A stretch of 64,000 bases of DNA from Cylicocyclus nassatus (Eukaryota; Nematoda; Chromadorea; Rhabditida; Strongylidae), in NCBI GenBank assembly GCA_958299035.1, contig CATQJL010000316.1, positions 16,214,347-16,278,346 of the forward strand. The letters are read 5' to 3'. Below are positions 33,350 to 43,845 of the stretch, one piece after another (positions within the stretch are counted from its first letter, which is position 1; each line of letters opens with the position of its first letter). The notes beneath the pieces are model-generated. The model was not told the DNA's origin, searched no databases, and worked only from the letters and a program-made list of their open reading frames with translations. Made by a program: the position numbers and the translations under genes.

Positions 33350-34739
33350 CGATTACACCCCTGTGCCAAATTCCAGCCCCCTAGCTCAAATTTTGCAAAA
33401 TCGATAAAATCGATAGAAGTAATGGATAATTCCAAAAACTAATATTGTATTCGTAATCTGCATGCTCGATTACCCCCCTGTGCAAACTCCCAGCCCCGCA
33501 GGTCAAACTTTACGAAAAAATCGATAAAATCGATAAAAGTAATGGACGATCCTGAAAACTAATATTGTGTTCGTAATCGGCATGCTCGATTACCCTTCTG
33601 TGCAAAATCCCAGCATCGCATGTCAAAATTTACAAAAAATCGATAAAATCAATAAAAGTAACCGATAATTCTGAAAACTAATATTGTATTCGGAATCCCC
33701 ATGCTCACTTCCCCCCTGTGCCAACTCCTAGCCCTGTAGGTGAACTCTGCGAAAAAATCGATAAAAATCGGTAAAATCGACATCGATCGATAACGAAAAG
33801 TGGACTATGACACGCGCCGGGGCCCGAAGTGTATGTGTGCCAAGTTTGGTCCGGATACGGCGGAGCCGGGTAAGCCAGCTAGTTAGGAAATAAGCGTCAA
33901 ATTGTTTGTGGATTACTTTGATATCTATATCATTAAAGTTAGTTAATCAAGTAAATTCTGTGCATCACAAATGACCAAAGCTTTATTCAGTTACAAAAAA
34001 CTGATCGAAAGCATTGTAAGTCGCACCGTCGCTCTGGTATAAAAATGCATAATTTAGATACACCTTCAGATTTACCTACAGATTTCAGGCTGCCTTTCTT
34101 AACCCTGAACCATTTCATAAAAAAAGTTGCGAGGACTCGAAAGAGTAGAATTGATAGGAAAATGAACAGCGGGTTCAAAGTTCGGCTTGGGAGAGTGTGA
34201 ATGGCATGGTAATGATTGTACTAAAAAGAACAAAAAAGAGACGCTACCACAAATAAAGATAAGTGTCAGGGCTCGGCACGTGGTGGCTTTCCGAATATGC
34301 AAGAAACGAAGTCCTCTGTAACTTTCGCAGAACTTTACGAAGTTTCCCTTGACCCAAAATGAGAAACGTCGTCTAAAATAAAACTCGACTTGTATTCTTC
34401 AAGTGCTTTGAGCCACACAGGTGGAGGAATTTTGGAATCTACCTAACTTACGTTCTTTCAAACCACAAAAACCTCCTCTTTGCTTATAATCCCAAAAATT
34501 CTATCCAGCTTGCTGATAAGGCACCTGTGTCGAGCTCTCATAAGTGACGTTCGGCAGATACACAAGGTAGTTTTGAGCTTATCCTATCAAAACTCAACTG
34601 AAATTCTGCATCTGGTTCCAATGATAAGAGAGAAAAAAGGTTATTTTCAGTTTTGTTTCTTCTCTTAGACGGAATAAAGGATCTCAGGGCCGGTAGTAAT
34701 CTGGCCGAAACTCAGAGTTTAAAGCTGCGCGTTAACTCA

Positions 34740-35203
34740 CAAGGGAACCGTGTCGAGTCAAAGTGGCCTTTCCAGATGAGACTCATACTGCTTTGAAGAG
34801 TATTAAGCGGTGATTCCAAATCTACCTTCCAAAGCTGCCAAGCGCCTCTGGACGCCGAGTTATGACCGTTCTTCGGAACGAAAAATGAATGCAGAATTTA
34901 GGTAAAATTAATTATTACAATCTTTGCAGCGCTCACATGAAGCAATGTTGAGTATTAACATATTGAATAAAATGTATCCATTGCACAAACAGCTCTGATA
35001 CTTGTCACTAGACCATTTGAGCAAATTTGGGCGATTTTGCTTCAGTTTTGCGTTCAATTTTTTGACCTGAAAAACGAGCATAACTCGGCGTCCAGAGGCG
35101 CTTGGCAGATTTGGAAGGTAGATTTGGAATCACCGCTTAATACTCTTCAAAGCAGTATGAGTCTCATCTGGAAAGGCCATTTCGACTCGACACGGTTCCC
35201 TTG
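34740..35203. mobile_element. Palindromic MITE, CAAGGGA ends, TCA target duplication
   Basis: Ends CAAGGGAACCGTGTCGAG / CTCGACACGGTTCCCTTG flanked by TCA both sides. Arms carry AAAGGCC, the AGTATTAAGCGGTGATTCCA block and AGCGCCTCTGGACGCCGAGT. Same family as 21492-21925; nested in the 3.1-kb element. Confidence 0.75.
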
Positions 35204-35329
35204 TCAGAGTTAACTCCGAGTTTCGTTTTGAAACTCGGAGTTAACTCCGAGTTTTGTTTTTGAAACTCGGGCTACTTGGGGAGCCGCTATGGTTGTTGAG
35301 GTGCTACCATACGCTTCATCGCAAAACAC

Positions 35330-35400
35330 TCCGATTATCTCGGGATTCGAACTCCCGTTGCTCGGCGCCATGTGCCTACCACTAGACCATTAGACTGCAA
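35330..35400 (-). other. tRNA-like/SINE head relic
   Basis: On the minus strand ATGGTCTAGTGGTAGGCA (A-box region) and GGGAGTTCGAATCCCGAG (paired T-arm with B-box). The A to B distance is shorter than a tRNA and the acceptor ends do not pair, so a pseudo-tRNA or SINE head is more likely than a gene. Confidence 0.4.
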
Positions 35401-36119
35401 AGCACTCTAGTACCATCGTCATTCTGCCGCTATTAGTACTCGTTGCTTACATCGTACGTGTTCAGGCACGTCAAGACGCATGGTGCCTTTCCCTAAGGAA
35501 GGTGATTCGCTACAATATCTATACGTGCTCCCCTCCCCCCTTCTAAACCCCCACTTACGATATCATCTTCTATTCAGAAAATATCAACCTTAGAAGAATT
35601 GATCATCCCCAGCTGCATTCCTAAATAGGAGAATTAGCGAAGGCGATTGCTTCATTGACAAAACATAATTTAAGTTTTTCAGCTAAAAGCTCTCGATTTC
35701 GAATACTTGTAAAATGTAAAAATTGTGTGTGATAAAAACACATTATGAAATATCAACAAGCCTCTATCATTTTGATAATACTATCGGCTGGCTGCTGTGG
35801 CGGACCAAGAGGGCGCCCTCATTCCCGAGAATGAGCGAAATTTTCGAAATTTACTTACTGGGTTATAATGTGCAAGTGACTTGTTTATTTATGTAGATAA
35901 TTAAAATAATTTTTTACATTTTTTAAAAATTCAAATTAGCCCTGTAAAAAATTTTTTTCGGTGGCATGGGTCCCGCCACGCTCCTTTTTTTCATTTTGAG
36001 AGGCAAAAAATTTGAGAAGCACCCCAAAAATCAGAGTGCGTGGCTAACGCCACACACCTTCATTCAAAAATTTTTTTTAGCCCCCCCCCCCCACAGAAAT
36101 CTTGGGACCGCTGGCTGAT

Positions 36120-36560
36120 GACTGTTCTATATTCGAATATTTCGTTCATTCGACAAATTGGAAGAATAAATTATTTGAATATTCGAATATGCGAGGAATT
36201 TGAAAGGGTTATTCAGCTATTCAAATATTTGAGAAGTTTCGGAAATCTTTGTTCGAATATTCAAATTGGCTACTGCGATTGAATATTCGAATATTGCATG
36301 CGAGTACTCGAGTAATTATTGCATTTGATATTCAATGATATCTAGTTGCTCGTTTATTCGAATAGTCATTCGATCAAGTTCGGTTAATCGAGTAATCGAA
36401 AGTTCGAATTTTGGAATGTGCCCGTATTCGAATATTCAAAATCGAATAATATAAAAGTCGGAAATCGAGTAATATTCGTTCATTTGGAAATTTTTGAATT
36501 CAATTATTTGCTGTTCATTCGTTCGATGAATTTTCAAAGATATTATTCGATGTTTGTTCA
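36120..36560. repeat. ATTCGAATATTCG-type simple repeat array
   Basis: Dense ATTCGAATA, TTCGTTCATTCG and GAATATTCG words, same class as 9430-9665 and 13545-13805. A poly-C run lies just upstream at about 36080-36092. Confidence 0.7.
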
Positions 36561-37044
36561 TTCGATGAAAACTTGCGTTCGTTACAACTATATCACAAAC
36601 TGGCAAAAAGCATAGTTTATGGTTTGGTTTGATGAAAAAATCTCTTGCCAAAATCTGTTACGTTTACATTTCTGAAGAAGGTGGTTGTGAGTATATATAA
36701 GTTTCTCAATTCTGGTAGTTTTATGGTTGAGATGGTCACGCGAATATGAGTTTGAAGTTTAAGTAGACAGATACATTTGTGACATCAAGGGTCGTTCTTT
36801 AAGACCACTTAGGGCGCATGTGTTTTTGGAAAATATGGATGAGACTTGACTTATGGCTTTAATTTCACAGCGCACACAGCTGCTTAGAGGTTCAAGACGA
36901 AATAATTCACTGATGGCTGGCTGCTGAGAACCATTGTATTTCCACGCAAAAGATTAGCATATTTATAATCAGCGTAGCGAATTACGACATCACACCAAGG
37001 ATCAGTCAGTTCCGTGATAATTTACCGCCTACAGTAAAACTACC

Positions 37045-37390
37045 GTAATCCCGACTTGTGGCCCCGTAACGAAAAATAGATATCATATTCGTGATCAGCG
37101 TGCTAAAAAACCCCACTGTACCAAGCTTCAGGCAACTTCGTGATTTTCGCCTAACTACCTATACCTACCGTAATCCCGTTCTTTGGCCCCGTAGCGAAAA
37201 ACGGTTGTTATATTCGTGATCAGCATGCGAAGTAACCCCATTGTACCAAGTTTCGACAAAATTCGTAATTTTCGCCCAGCTACCGTACCCCTACCGTATC
37301 CCTCTTATGTGAGCGAATGGCGAAAAATGAGCATTGGATTCGTGATCAGCGCGTCGGATAACCCCCGAAGCCGAAATTTTTCAAAATTTT
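37045..37390. repeat. Three diverged satellite units, about 120 bp
   Basis: Each unit holds TACCGTAATCCC, GGCCCCGTARCGAAAAA, ATATTCGTGATCAGC and CCCCA.TGTACCAAG. Layout recalls the Helitron H1 unit (GATCAGCATGC..ACCCC..GTGCCAA) though sequence identity is low. Confidence 0.5.
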
Positions 37391-38014
37391 GAATTTTTGT
37401 GTTTAACGGTGCACTATGATACCCCCATCATGCTTCATGAAACTCGGAGCAAAATCGACCACGGAGGACTTTTTTCTGGACCTTTGCGTTTACGCACTAT
37501 TTCTCTTTCTCTAACCAAACTCAGAGTTAACTCCGAGTTTAGCGGGCGGCTGAAACGCGCAGCAAACTCACAGTTAACGCGCAGCTGAGCTGCGCGTTTC
37601 GTCGCGTAGCGTCTCGCGTGGAACGAATTACGCTACGTTTCCATAATTGGCATAAAGTACGTCTTGCGAGTATCCTTCCATATCACCTTATCCCCTATTT
37701 GGTTTGCTTATGCAGGTGTTAATGGTCCCTAAAAGGTGCGTGTTAACTCAGAGTTAACTCTGAGTTAACTCTGAGTTTGAGCTGCGCGTTTCGACAGGTT
37801 TACTACCGGCCCTGGGCCAGAGTAGCCAGTAGTGCCAAGTATGGCCAGATGTCTCTCAAGTCAGTGCTACTTGACATTTTGCATGTCTATGGTGTTAAGT
37901 CGTAACATAAGTTTTGTGACACTTTTCCATTTTTCGAAAATTTTTGGTAAAGTTTAGTAGTTGGACATATGAGCAATAGAAAAAGGGGCTGTCTTAATCA
38001 TTTTTATTTCCAAA

Positions 38015-40096
38015 CTAGCTGGCTTACCGGCTCCGCCGTATCCGGACCAAACTTGGCACACATACACTTCGGGCCCCGGCGGGTGTCACAGTCCACTTTT
38101 CGTTATCGATCGATGTCGATTTTACCGATTTTTATCGTTTTCTTTGCAGAGTTCACCTACAGGCTAGGAGTTGGCACAGGGGGGGGGGGGAAGTGAGCAT
38201 GGGGATTCCGAATACAATATTAGTTTTCAGAATTATCGATTACTTTTATTGATTTTATCGATTTTTTGTAAATTTTGACATGCGAGGCTGAGATTTTGCA
38301 CAGGGGGGTAATCGAGCATGCTGATTACGAACACAATATTAGTTTTCAGGATCGTCCATTACTTTTATCCATTTTATCGATTTTTTTGTAAAGTTTGACC
38401 TGCGGGGCTGGGAGTTTGCACAGGAAGTAATCGAGCATGCAGATTACGAATACAATATTAGTTTTCGAGATCGTCCATTACTTTTATCGATTTCATCAAT
38501 TTTTTGGAAATTTGAGCTAGGGGGCTGGAATTTGGCACAGGGGTGTAATCGAGCATGCTGATCACCCCCCTTGGGGATGATCAGCATGCTCGATTACCCC
38601 CCTGTGCCAACTCCCAGCCCCCTAGCTCAAACTTTGCAAAAAATCGATAAAATCGATAAAAGTAATCGATAATCCCGAAAACCAATATTGTATTCGGAAT
38701 CCCCATGCTCGATTACCCCCCTGTGCGAACTCCCAGCCCCGTAGCTAAAACTTTGCAAAAAAATCGATAAAATCGATAAAAGTAATCGATAATCCTGAAA
38801 ACCAATATTGTATTCGGAATCCCCATGCTCGATTACCCCCCTGTGCCAACTCCCAGCCCCGTAGGTGAACTCAGCAAAAAATCGATAAAAATCGATAAAA
38901 TCGATATCGATCGATGACGAAAAGTAGCCTATGACACCCGCCGGGGCCCGAAGTGTATGTGTGCCAAGTTTGGTCCGGATCGGTTCAGAAATGGAATTTT
39001 CTATTCGGAACATACGTACAGACAGACAGACATACATACAGACATACAGACAAACAGACATTCAGCTTTATATTAGGTCGTTCCGAAAGTAATGTCGCTT
39101 TTTTCAAAGGTACGCCGCACCTCGTGGAACGAAGCTTTTTAAGAGATCTTGGAAGCATTCGATGCAGAATTTCATTCTCTTTTTAACGGTTATGAATTGT
39201 TGCAGAACACTCAATGAGCTTTCAGAAAATAACCAAAATCTGCGACCTATGCTTTTTTTTTCAAGTTTCACGATTTTTTACAACTTTCATATCAATTCTC
39301 AGAAGGTTTTCAAGTAAAGATTTGATAAAGCAAACCTTATAGAATACAGTGCTGCTTTTTTCTTTTTCTCGTAGCTCGCGGTAATTTTTTAAAAGATTTT
39401 TTAACAGAACCATCGGGTTTTGGCAGGCCCACCTCAGCCACAATCGCATCAAACATCATAAATTTTTCGGAATTTGAGACTACCAAGATGGTACTATGAG
39501 TTAGCATTAATTTTACAAAGCAAGTGAGGGTTTACGGGCTCGAAAAATCAAATTTCGAGTTTTTCGGGTACAGCCTGAGGCTCGCTGAAAAAATGAGTTA
39601 TGATGGTTTTATCCTCAAAAACTAAACGGATCGGAAACAAAAAACACTCGGTAGAAAGAGGAGAAAATGCTGCATCGAATAGTGCCCGAGCTGCTCCTTC
39701 CTTGATGTTCCACGAGAATTTAGCTGCCCAAGTATGGAAATCGGTAGCATCAGTTAAAATTCTGTTAAAATTGTATGACAAGCTATGAAAAGGAGAAAAA
39801 AGTAGTGTTGTATTCTATAACGTTTACTCTATCGAATCGTTACTTGATCTCCTTCTGAGGATCAATATGAAAGTTGTGAAAAATCGTGAAACTTGACCAT
39901 CTCAAAAAGCATAGGTCGCAGATTTTGGTTATTTTCTGAAAGCTCATTGAGTGTTTTGCAACAATTCCATAACCATTAAAAAGAGAATAAAAGTCTGCAT
40001 CGAATGCTTCCAAGATCTCTAAAAGCTTCGTTCCACGAGATGTGGCGTACGTTTGAAAAAAGCGACATTACTTTCGGAACGACCTAATATATAAGA
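38015..40096 (-). mobile_element. Helitron, family H1, with nested mariner-like element
   Basis: On the minus strand it begins TCTTATATA, is interrupted at once by the element 39073-40087, resumes TATAAAGCTGAATGTCTG, and ends GCCAGCTAG/T at 38015. Interior: about two reverse units, hairpin 38551-38590, about three units in the other sense, and the inverted copy of the 5' segment near the 3' end, as in 32446-33882. It lies in LINE copy B after TTATTTCCAAA. Confidence 0.85.
39073..40087. mobile_element. Mariner-like foldback element, family M2
   Basis: Ends TTAGGTCGTTCCGAAAGTAA / TTACTTTCGGAACGACCTAA with TA duplicated, inserted in the TATATA of the Helitron 5' end. 1015 bp with long inverted arms (TGTGCTTTTTGAGA / CTTGAAAAA..., GAGCCTCAGGC region near the centre). 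No transposase. Confidence 0.85.
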
Positions 40097-40281
40097 TAAA
40101 TAAGGAAGTTTATGACGATTTCAATCTCCACTTTTTTCCCTCTAAAATTTTCATTCTTAGTTTCTAAGCTCTGATTTCAGTGTATTTCCGGGAACATCAG
40201 TTTTGATTTGAAGGTAGTTTAGAGTCTAGGCTCTTCAATAACGCAAGCCGGAAACTTAGCAAAAAATAATCTATATATATA

Positions 40282-40961
40282 CAGGGTGTCCCAAAAGTAT
40301 GTATCGAACGTTTGATCGTTAATAACTCTCTTCCCAAGAAGTCTTTTGCCTTGCTTCAGGTACCGTTTTGTAGAGCTGGCATCAACTTAGATTTGCAGTA
40401 TAGAACGAATCACTCATTTCTCTTCATTACTGTAGGATTACGGTAGAAACTTCAAGGAGGGTTTTAAGCAATGAAAGACCATATTTTGTCCCAGAAAGGA
40501 AACAAAACAGCCTTAAAACTTTTACACTAGGCTAATTAGAGTTGCTGATTATAACTGTAAAGTTCCCAACTTATTATGATGCTTCATTGAAGAGTTATGC
40601 CAGGTAAGAAGTAGCGGCCATTTTTTCAATGTTCCTAAAAAGTGGGATTGCACCGTTTAGAAAGCTTCGTAATCTTGTGAATAGTTAATTATTGAACTCA
40701 GCGTCCATAAAAACCCTATTACACAAGTTTTCACGATTTTTTGAAAAATTTTGAAACGGCAGCTTTTTTCACATTAACACCATACGTTTCAAGTTTCTAC
40801 CGTAATCCTACAGTAATGAAGAGAGATGAATGATTCGTTCTATAGTGCAAATCTAAGTTGAAGCCAGCTCTACAAAACGGTACCTAAAGCAAGGCAAAAG
40901 ACTTCTTGGGAAGAGAGTTATTAACGATCAAACGTTCGATACATACTTTTGGGACACCCTG
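40282..40961. mobile_element. Foldback element, family M3, inside Helitron 5' end
   Basis: Ends CAGGGTGTCCCAAAAGTATG / CATACTTTTGGGACACCCTG with TA both sides; 680 bp. It is nearly identical to 58801-59480 (reverse orientation), also 680 bp and also within the first dozen bases of an H4 Helitron. Confidence 0.9.
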
Positions 40962-41185
40962 TATAAAACTCAAAAATTGTCAGTTTGGAGGGTATGTGCG
41001 TTATAGAAACGCGCACCGCTCAACCGATTAAGCTGAAACTTTACGCACATATGTTTTCGAGCCTTGCGCAGATGATAGGCTGCTTTTTGCAGCGATTCGT
41101 TAGGTCCTTCTATCGATTTATTGATTTGCAACACTTTGCAATAAAAATGATTCTTATCATTTGCTATCAAAACAGGGGTATGTAT

Positions 41186-41360
41186 CATTTGATTCAACTG
41201 GCTTGGCACCGGCAAAGGCGAGGCTCCGTGACCTAATTAAGACTAGGTAATGATCAGAGAGCGCTCGCGCGAGAGAGACGCAGGTGCGTCGCGGGCGCGA
41301 GCGGCCTAAATTAGATCACAAAACCCCGCCCTAATGGTGCCAAGCCAGTTGAATCAAATG
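41186..41360. mobile_element. MITE with CATTTGATTCAACTGGC ends
   Basis: CATTTGATTCAACTGGCTTG (left) faces CAAGCCAGTTGAATCAAATG (right) perfectly; the arms then run GCACCGGCAAAGGCG / CCCGCCCTAATGGTGC. A CGCGCG-rich core lies near 41260-41310. Confidence 0.7.
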
Positions 41361-42168
41361 TTAAACAAGGCTGGCATGTCTCATTGTGAACTTCTGTTGA
41401 CGAAGTGCAGTGAAAAGTGTTTTTGATGTGAGTCTTGCTTATTTTAATGGACGCACTAAATGTATCTTATGCGGAAACCTTAGCGTGACCAAAGAGACCA
41501 TGAGTGCTTTGTAGCGAGTGTTTTGTACGGAAGCGTGCTCAATTTACGCTTATAATCAATGCTTTCTTCGTTACATGCTCAATTTAAACAGTGAGGGGTC
41601 AAAATTTTTTATGAGATTGCGCACAAATTATTTGTCAATACCAGAATAATGTCAAGACAAGCGACAACTCACATTCGCTATAGCTGATCCCTGGGACCAG
41701 GAAAGTGCGCGAGTGCAAAGTACTGCCGACTCCACAAAAATTGACGGCAAGCAGTGAATGAAGATGAAGTAGCCGGTTGACGGCAAAGTGTCGCAAAAAA
41801 TGATCCTCATAATAACAATGAGCGCTGCTATCAATTAACTCGCGCTGCTTGCTTAGGTTTTGCGTGTTGAACTTGATTTGGAGAAAGAGAGATATGCTAC
41901 CGACTAATAAGTGTTCACATTTTGTTTTTGTTCTTTACACAGTTTCTACAATGCCACCGAATACCTTATCTTCATTCCCGATCAGTGATCATTCCCGGGC
42001 TGGACCGGGCAGATCAGCTAGTCCGGTATAATATTCAAATATTCAAAAAATGAATTTTTCGTGTGCGACATGCACTACTGAAAAGCTACAACCCCTCATT
42101 CAATTTGAAAATAAAGAAGAATTTTTCAGAAAATATTACATGTTCTGCCTCCAATTGCAGCAAAGCTA

Positions 42169-43113
42169 TTAGGTTGTCAAGAAAATAATGTCCGTTTTTA
42201 TTTGCTTGCTTTAACAAAGCAACCAGACTCAACCCAACAAAGGGTAATGGGTATTGTTCGATAGAGCGAAGCAAGCTCTACAAGATGGCACTCATGCCCT
42301 TGCGCCATGCTCAATCCATGGAGAGTTCGAACTCAAAATCTAAAGATTTTCAAAAGCCCAAAAAATCGAAAAAAAATCAGATCTTCGTCCAAATAATTTC
42401 TACGGACCTCCCACTCGCTCATATCAATATCGATATCTGATATCCATATGTGCGATTGCCATATTTTTTCCTTGACTAGAAAATGAGAAAACGAAAATTC
42501 CCCTGATTTTCTCAAAGCAATGCTGAGCCGTTTTTGCATATGTAGTCCTATACTACAAGCCTAGATAAGTATAAATGTAGATTTTCAGCCCATTCCAAGC
42601 GGTAGTTTTCGAAAAATAACGAATTCGGATTTTTTCGTTTCAGTTTCAGTGCTAAAATCGATATTTCTCGAAAAGTACCGCTCGAAATAGGCTGAAAACC
42701 TACAGTTATGCTTACCTAGGCTTGTAGTATAGAACTACATATGCAAAAACGGCTCAGCATTGCTTTGAGAAAATCAGGGAAATTTTCGTTTTCTCAGTTT
42801 CTAGTCAAGGAAAAAATACGGCAATCGCACATATGGATATTAGATATCGATAGTATTGATGTGAGCGAGTAGGAGGTCCGTAGAAATTATTTGGACGAAG
42901 ATCTGATTTTTTTCGATTTTTTGGGCCTTTGGAATTCTTTAGATTTTGAGTTCGAACTCTCCGTGGATCGAGCATGGCGCAAAGATATGAGCGCCATCTT
43001 GTAGAGCTTGCTTTGCTCTATCGCACAGTACCCATTATCCTTTGTTGGGTCGAGTCTGGTTGCTTTGTTAAAGTAAGCAAATAAAAACGGACATTATTTT
43101 CTTGACAACCTAA
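42169..43113. mobile_element. Mariner-like foldback element, family M1
   Basis: Ends TTAGGTTGTCAAGAAAATAA / TTATTTTCTTGACAACCTAA, TA duplicated, 945 bp, almost fully palindromic, with the CGATAGAGCGAAGCAAGCTC block in both arms. Nested in LINE copy B. Confidence 0.85.
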
Positions 43114-43845
43114 TATTTTACGACCTAATATTTATCGAATTCACATCAAGAAAAATTTTTCTCCCGAACTGCACTGAGCTGGATCAGAGAAAAAAATCGT
43201 GATTTAGGGTCAACACAGTGCTCGCTAATATGGTCGATTTAGTGAAGCTTTTCACTGCACTCCAAACTCTGCAATGAATTCAGCTGTACGGCCTTTGATC
43301 ATTTCTAATCAAAATGGTAATAAAGATTTTTTCAACGTTTTTCGTAAATCTTAGCTACCAAGCAGAAGCACTAACAGGTGCTAACGTTTTCAATATCGTC
43401 CCTTTCTTACCGTTGGGACCTGATGCAAGCTCGATTAGGATTGATTAATGCTAGGAGCCTTTTAAATTTGTATCTTTCGAACGAGTAGTTTGTATAGTGT
43501 AAAATATCCTTCAATCTATGTATATTGCTGATGTGGTCTTCTGTCCCTAAACAAGCGAAAGGCAACCAATTCCTGTACCACAAATGATATTTATTAGTGG
43601 TTGTGATGGTGAGGATGAGATCCATACTTCTATTTGAGTTGACAAGGTGAAAAGACTGATAATAGTGCGAAGAAAAATGACATCAAGAAGTTATGAACGT
43701 AAATTTTTATGCTCGTAAGGTGAATTCTAGAAAGTGTCAGTTTGATGGGTGCAAATACAAACCGTATTTTTGGATTTTACGGCATTTATTTCATAATCAC
43801 CTTGAATAAATCAAACATGCTAAAAAATACAAGACTAACATATTA

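Larger units (their letters stand above)
32446..33882 (+). mobile_element. Helitron, family H1, with expanded satellite core
   Basis: Starts A/TCTTATATATAAAGCTGAAT with a GTCT microsatellite and ends ...GGAGCCGGGTAAGCCAGCTAG/T. Insertion is between A and T in the host LINE. Unusually, the 5' segment (ACCAAACTTGGCACACATAC..CGGGCC) recurs in inverted orientation just inside the 3' end. The interior is five direct 120-bp units, a central hairpin (33311-33349) and about three inverted units. Non-autonomous. Confidence 0.85.
34687..37812. mobile_element. 3.1-kb TIR element with GGGCCGGTAGTAA ends
   Basis: Left GGGCCGGTAGTAATCTGGCC and right (reverse complement) GGGCCGGTAGTAAACCTGTC, followed by GAAACKCnCAG. 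Sub-terminal AACTCAGAGTTAACTCCGAG words are repeated at both ends. It interrupts the LINE tail between GGATCTCA and a segment matching CTCTCAAGTCAGT. Inside lie a MITE, a tRNA-like piece, an ATTCGAATA array and diverged satellite units. The 3-base flanks (TCA, TGG) do not match. No transposase ORF found. Confidence 0.65.
40270..42021 (+). mobile_element. Helitron, family H4, with nested foldback
   Basis: Starts A/TCTATATATATA, is interrupted by 40282-40961, resumes TATAAAACTCAAAAATTGTC, and ends with hairpin CCCGGGCTGGACCGGG then CAGATCAGCTAG/T. Related to 46288-47352 and 58612-59489, which share TATAAAACTCAA and YCTATCGATTTATTGAT. Holds a second insert at 41186-41360. No Rep/helicase. Confidence 0.85.
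32412..43740 (-). mobile_element. CR1-like LINE tail, copy B, split by nested insertions
   Basis: Pieces of this span align in order with 22385-25080: 32412-32445, 33883-34686, 37813-38014, 40097-40269, 42022-42168 and 43114-43740. The intervening blocks are complete mobile elements with their own ends. Shared landmarks are ATACTTCGCTCA, TGTGCATCACAAA, GTGTCAGGG, GGTCGTAACATAA, TATGAGCAATAG, CTCTTCAATAACGCAAGCC and AGTGAAGCTTTTCACTGCA. The match stops at about 43740, before the RT coding region, so the copy is 5'-truncated. Confidence 0.75.

Noticed and set aside
35330..35400. tRNA gene on the minus strand
   Set aside because: The T-arm is convincing but the acceptor arms do not pair and the A to B box distance is short, so only a tRNA-like relic is claimed.
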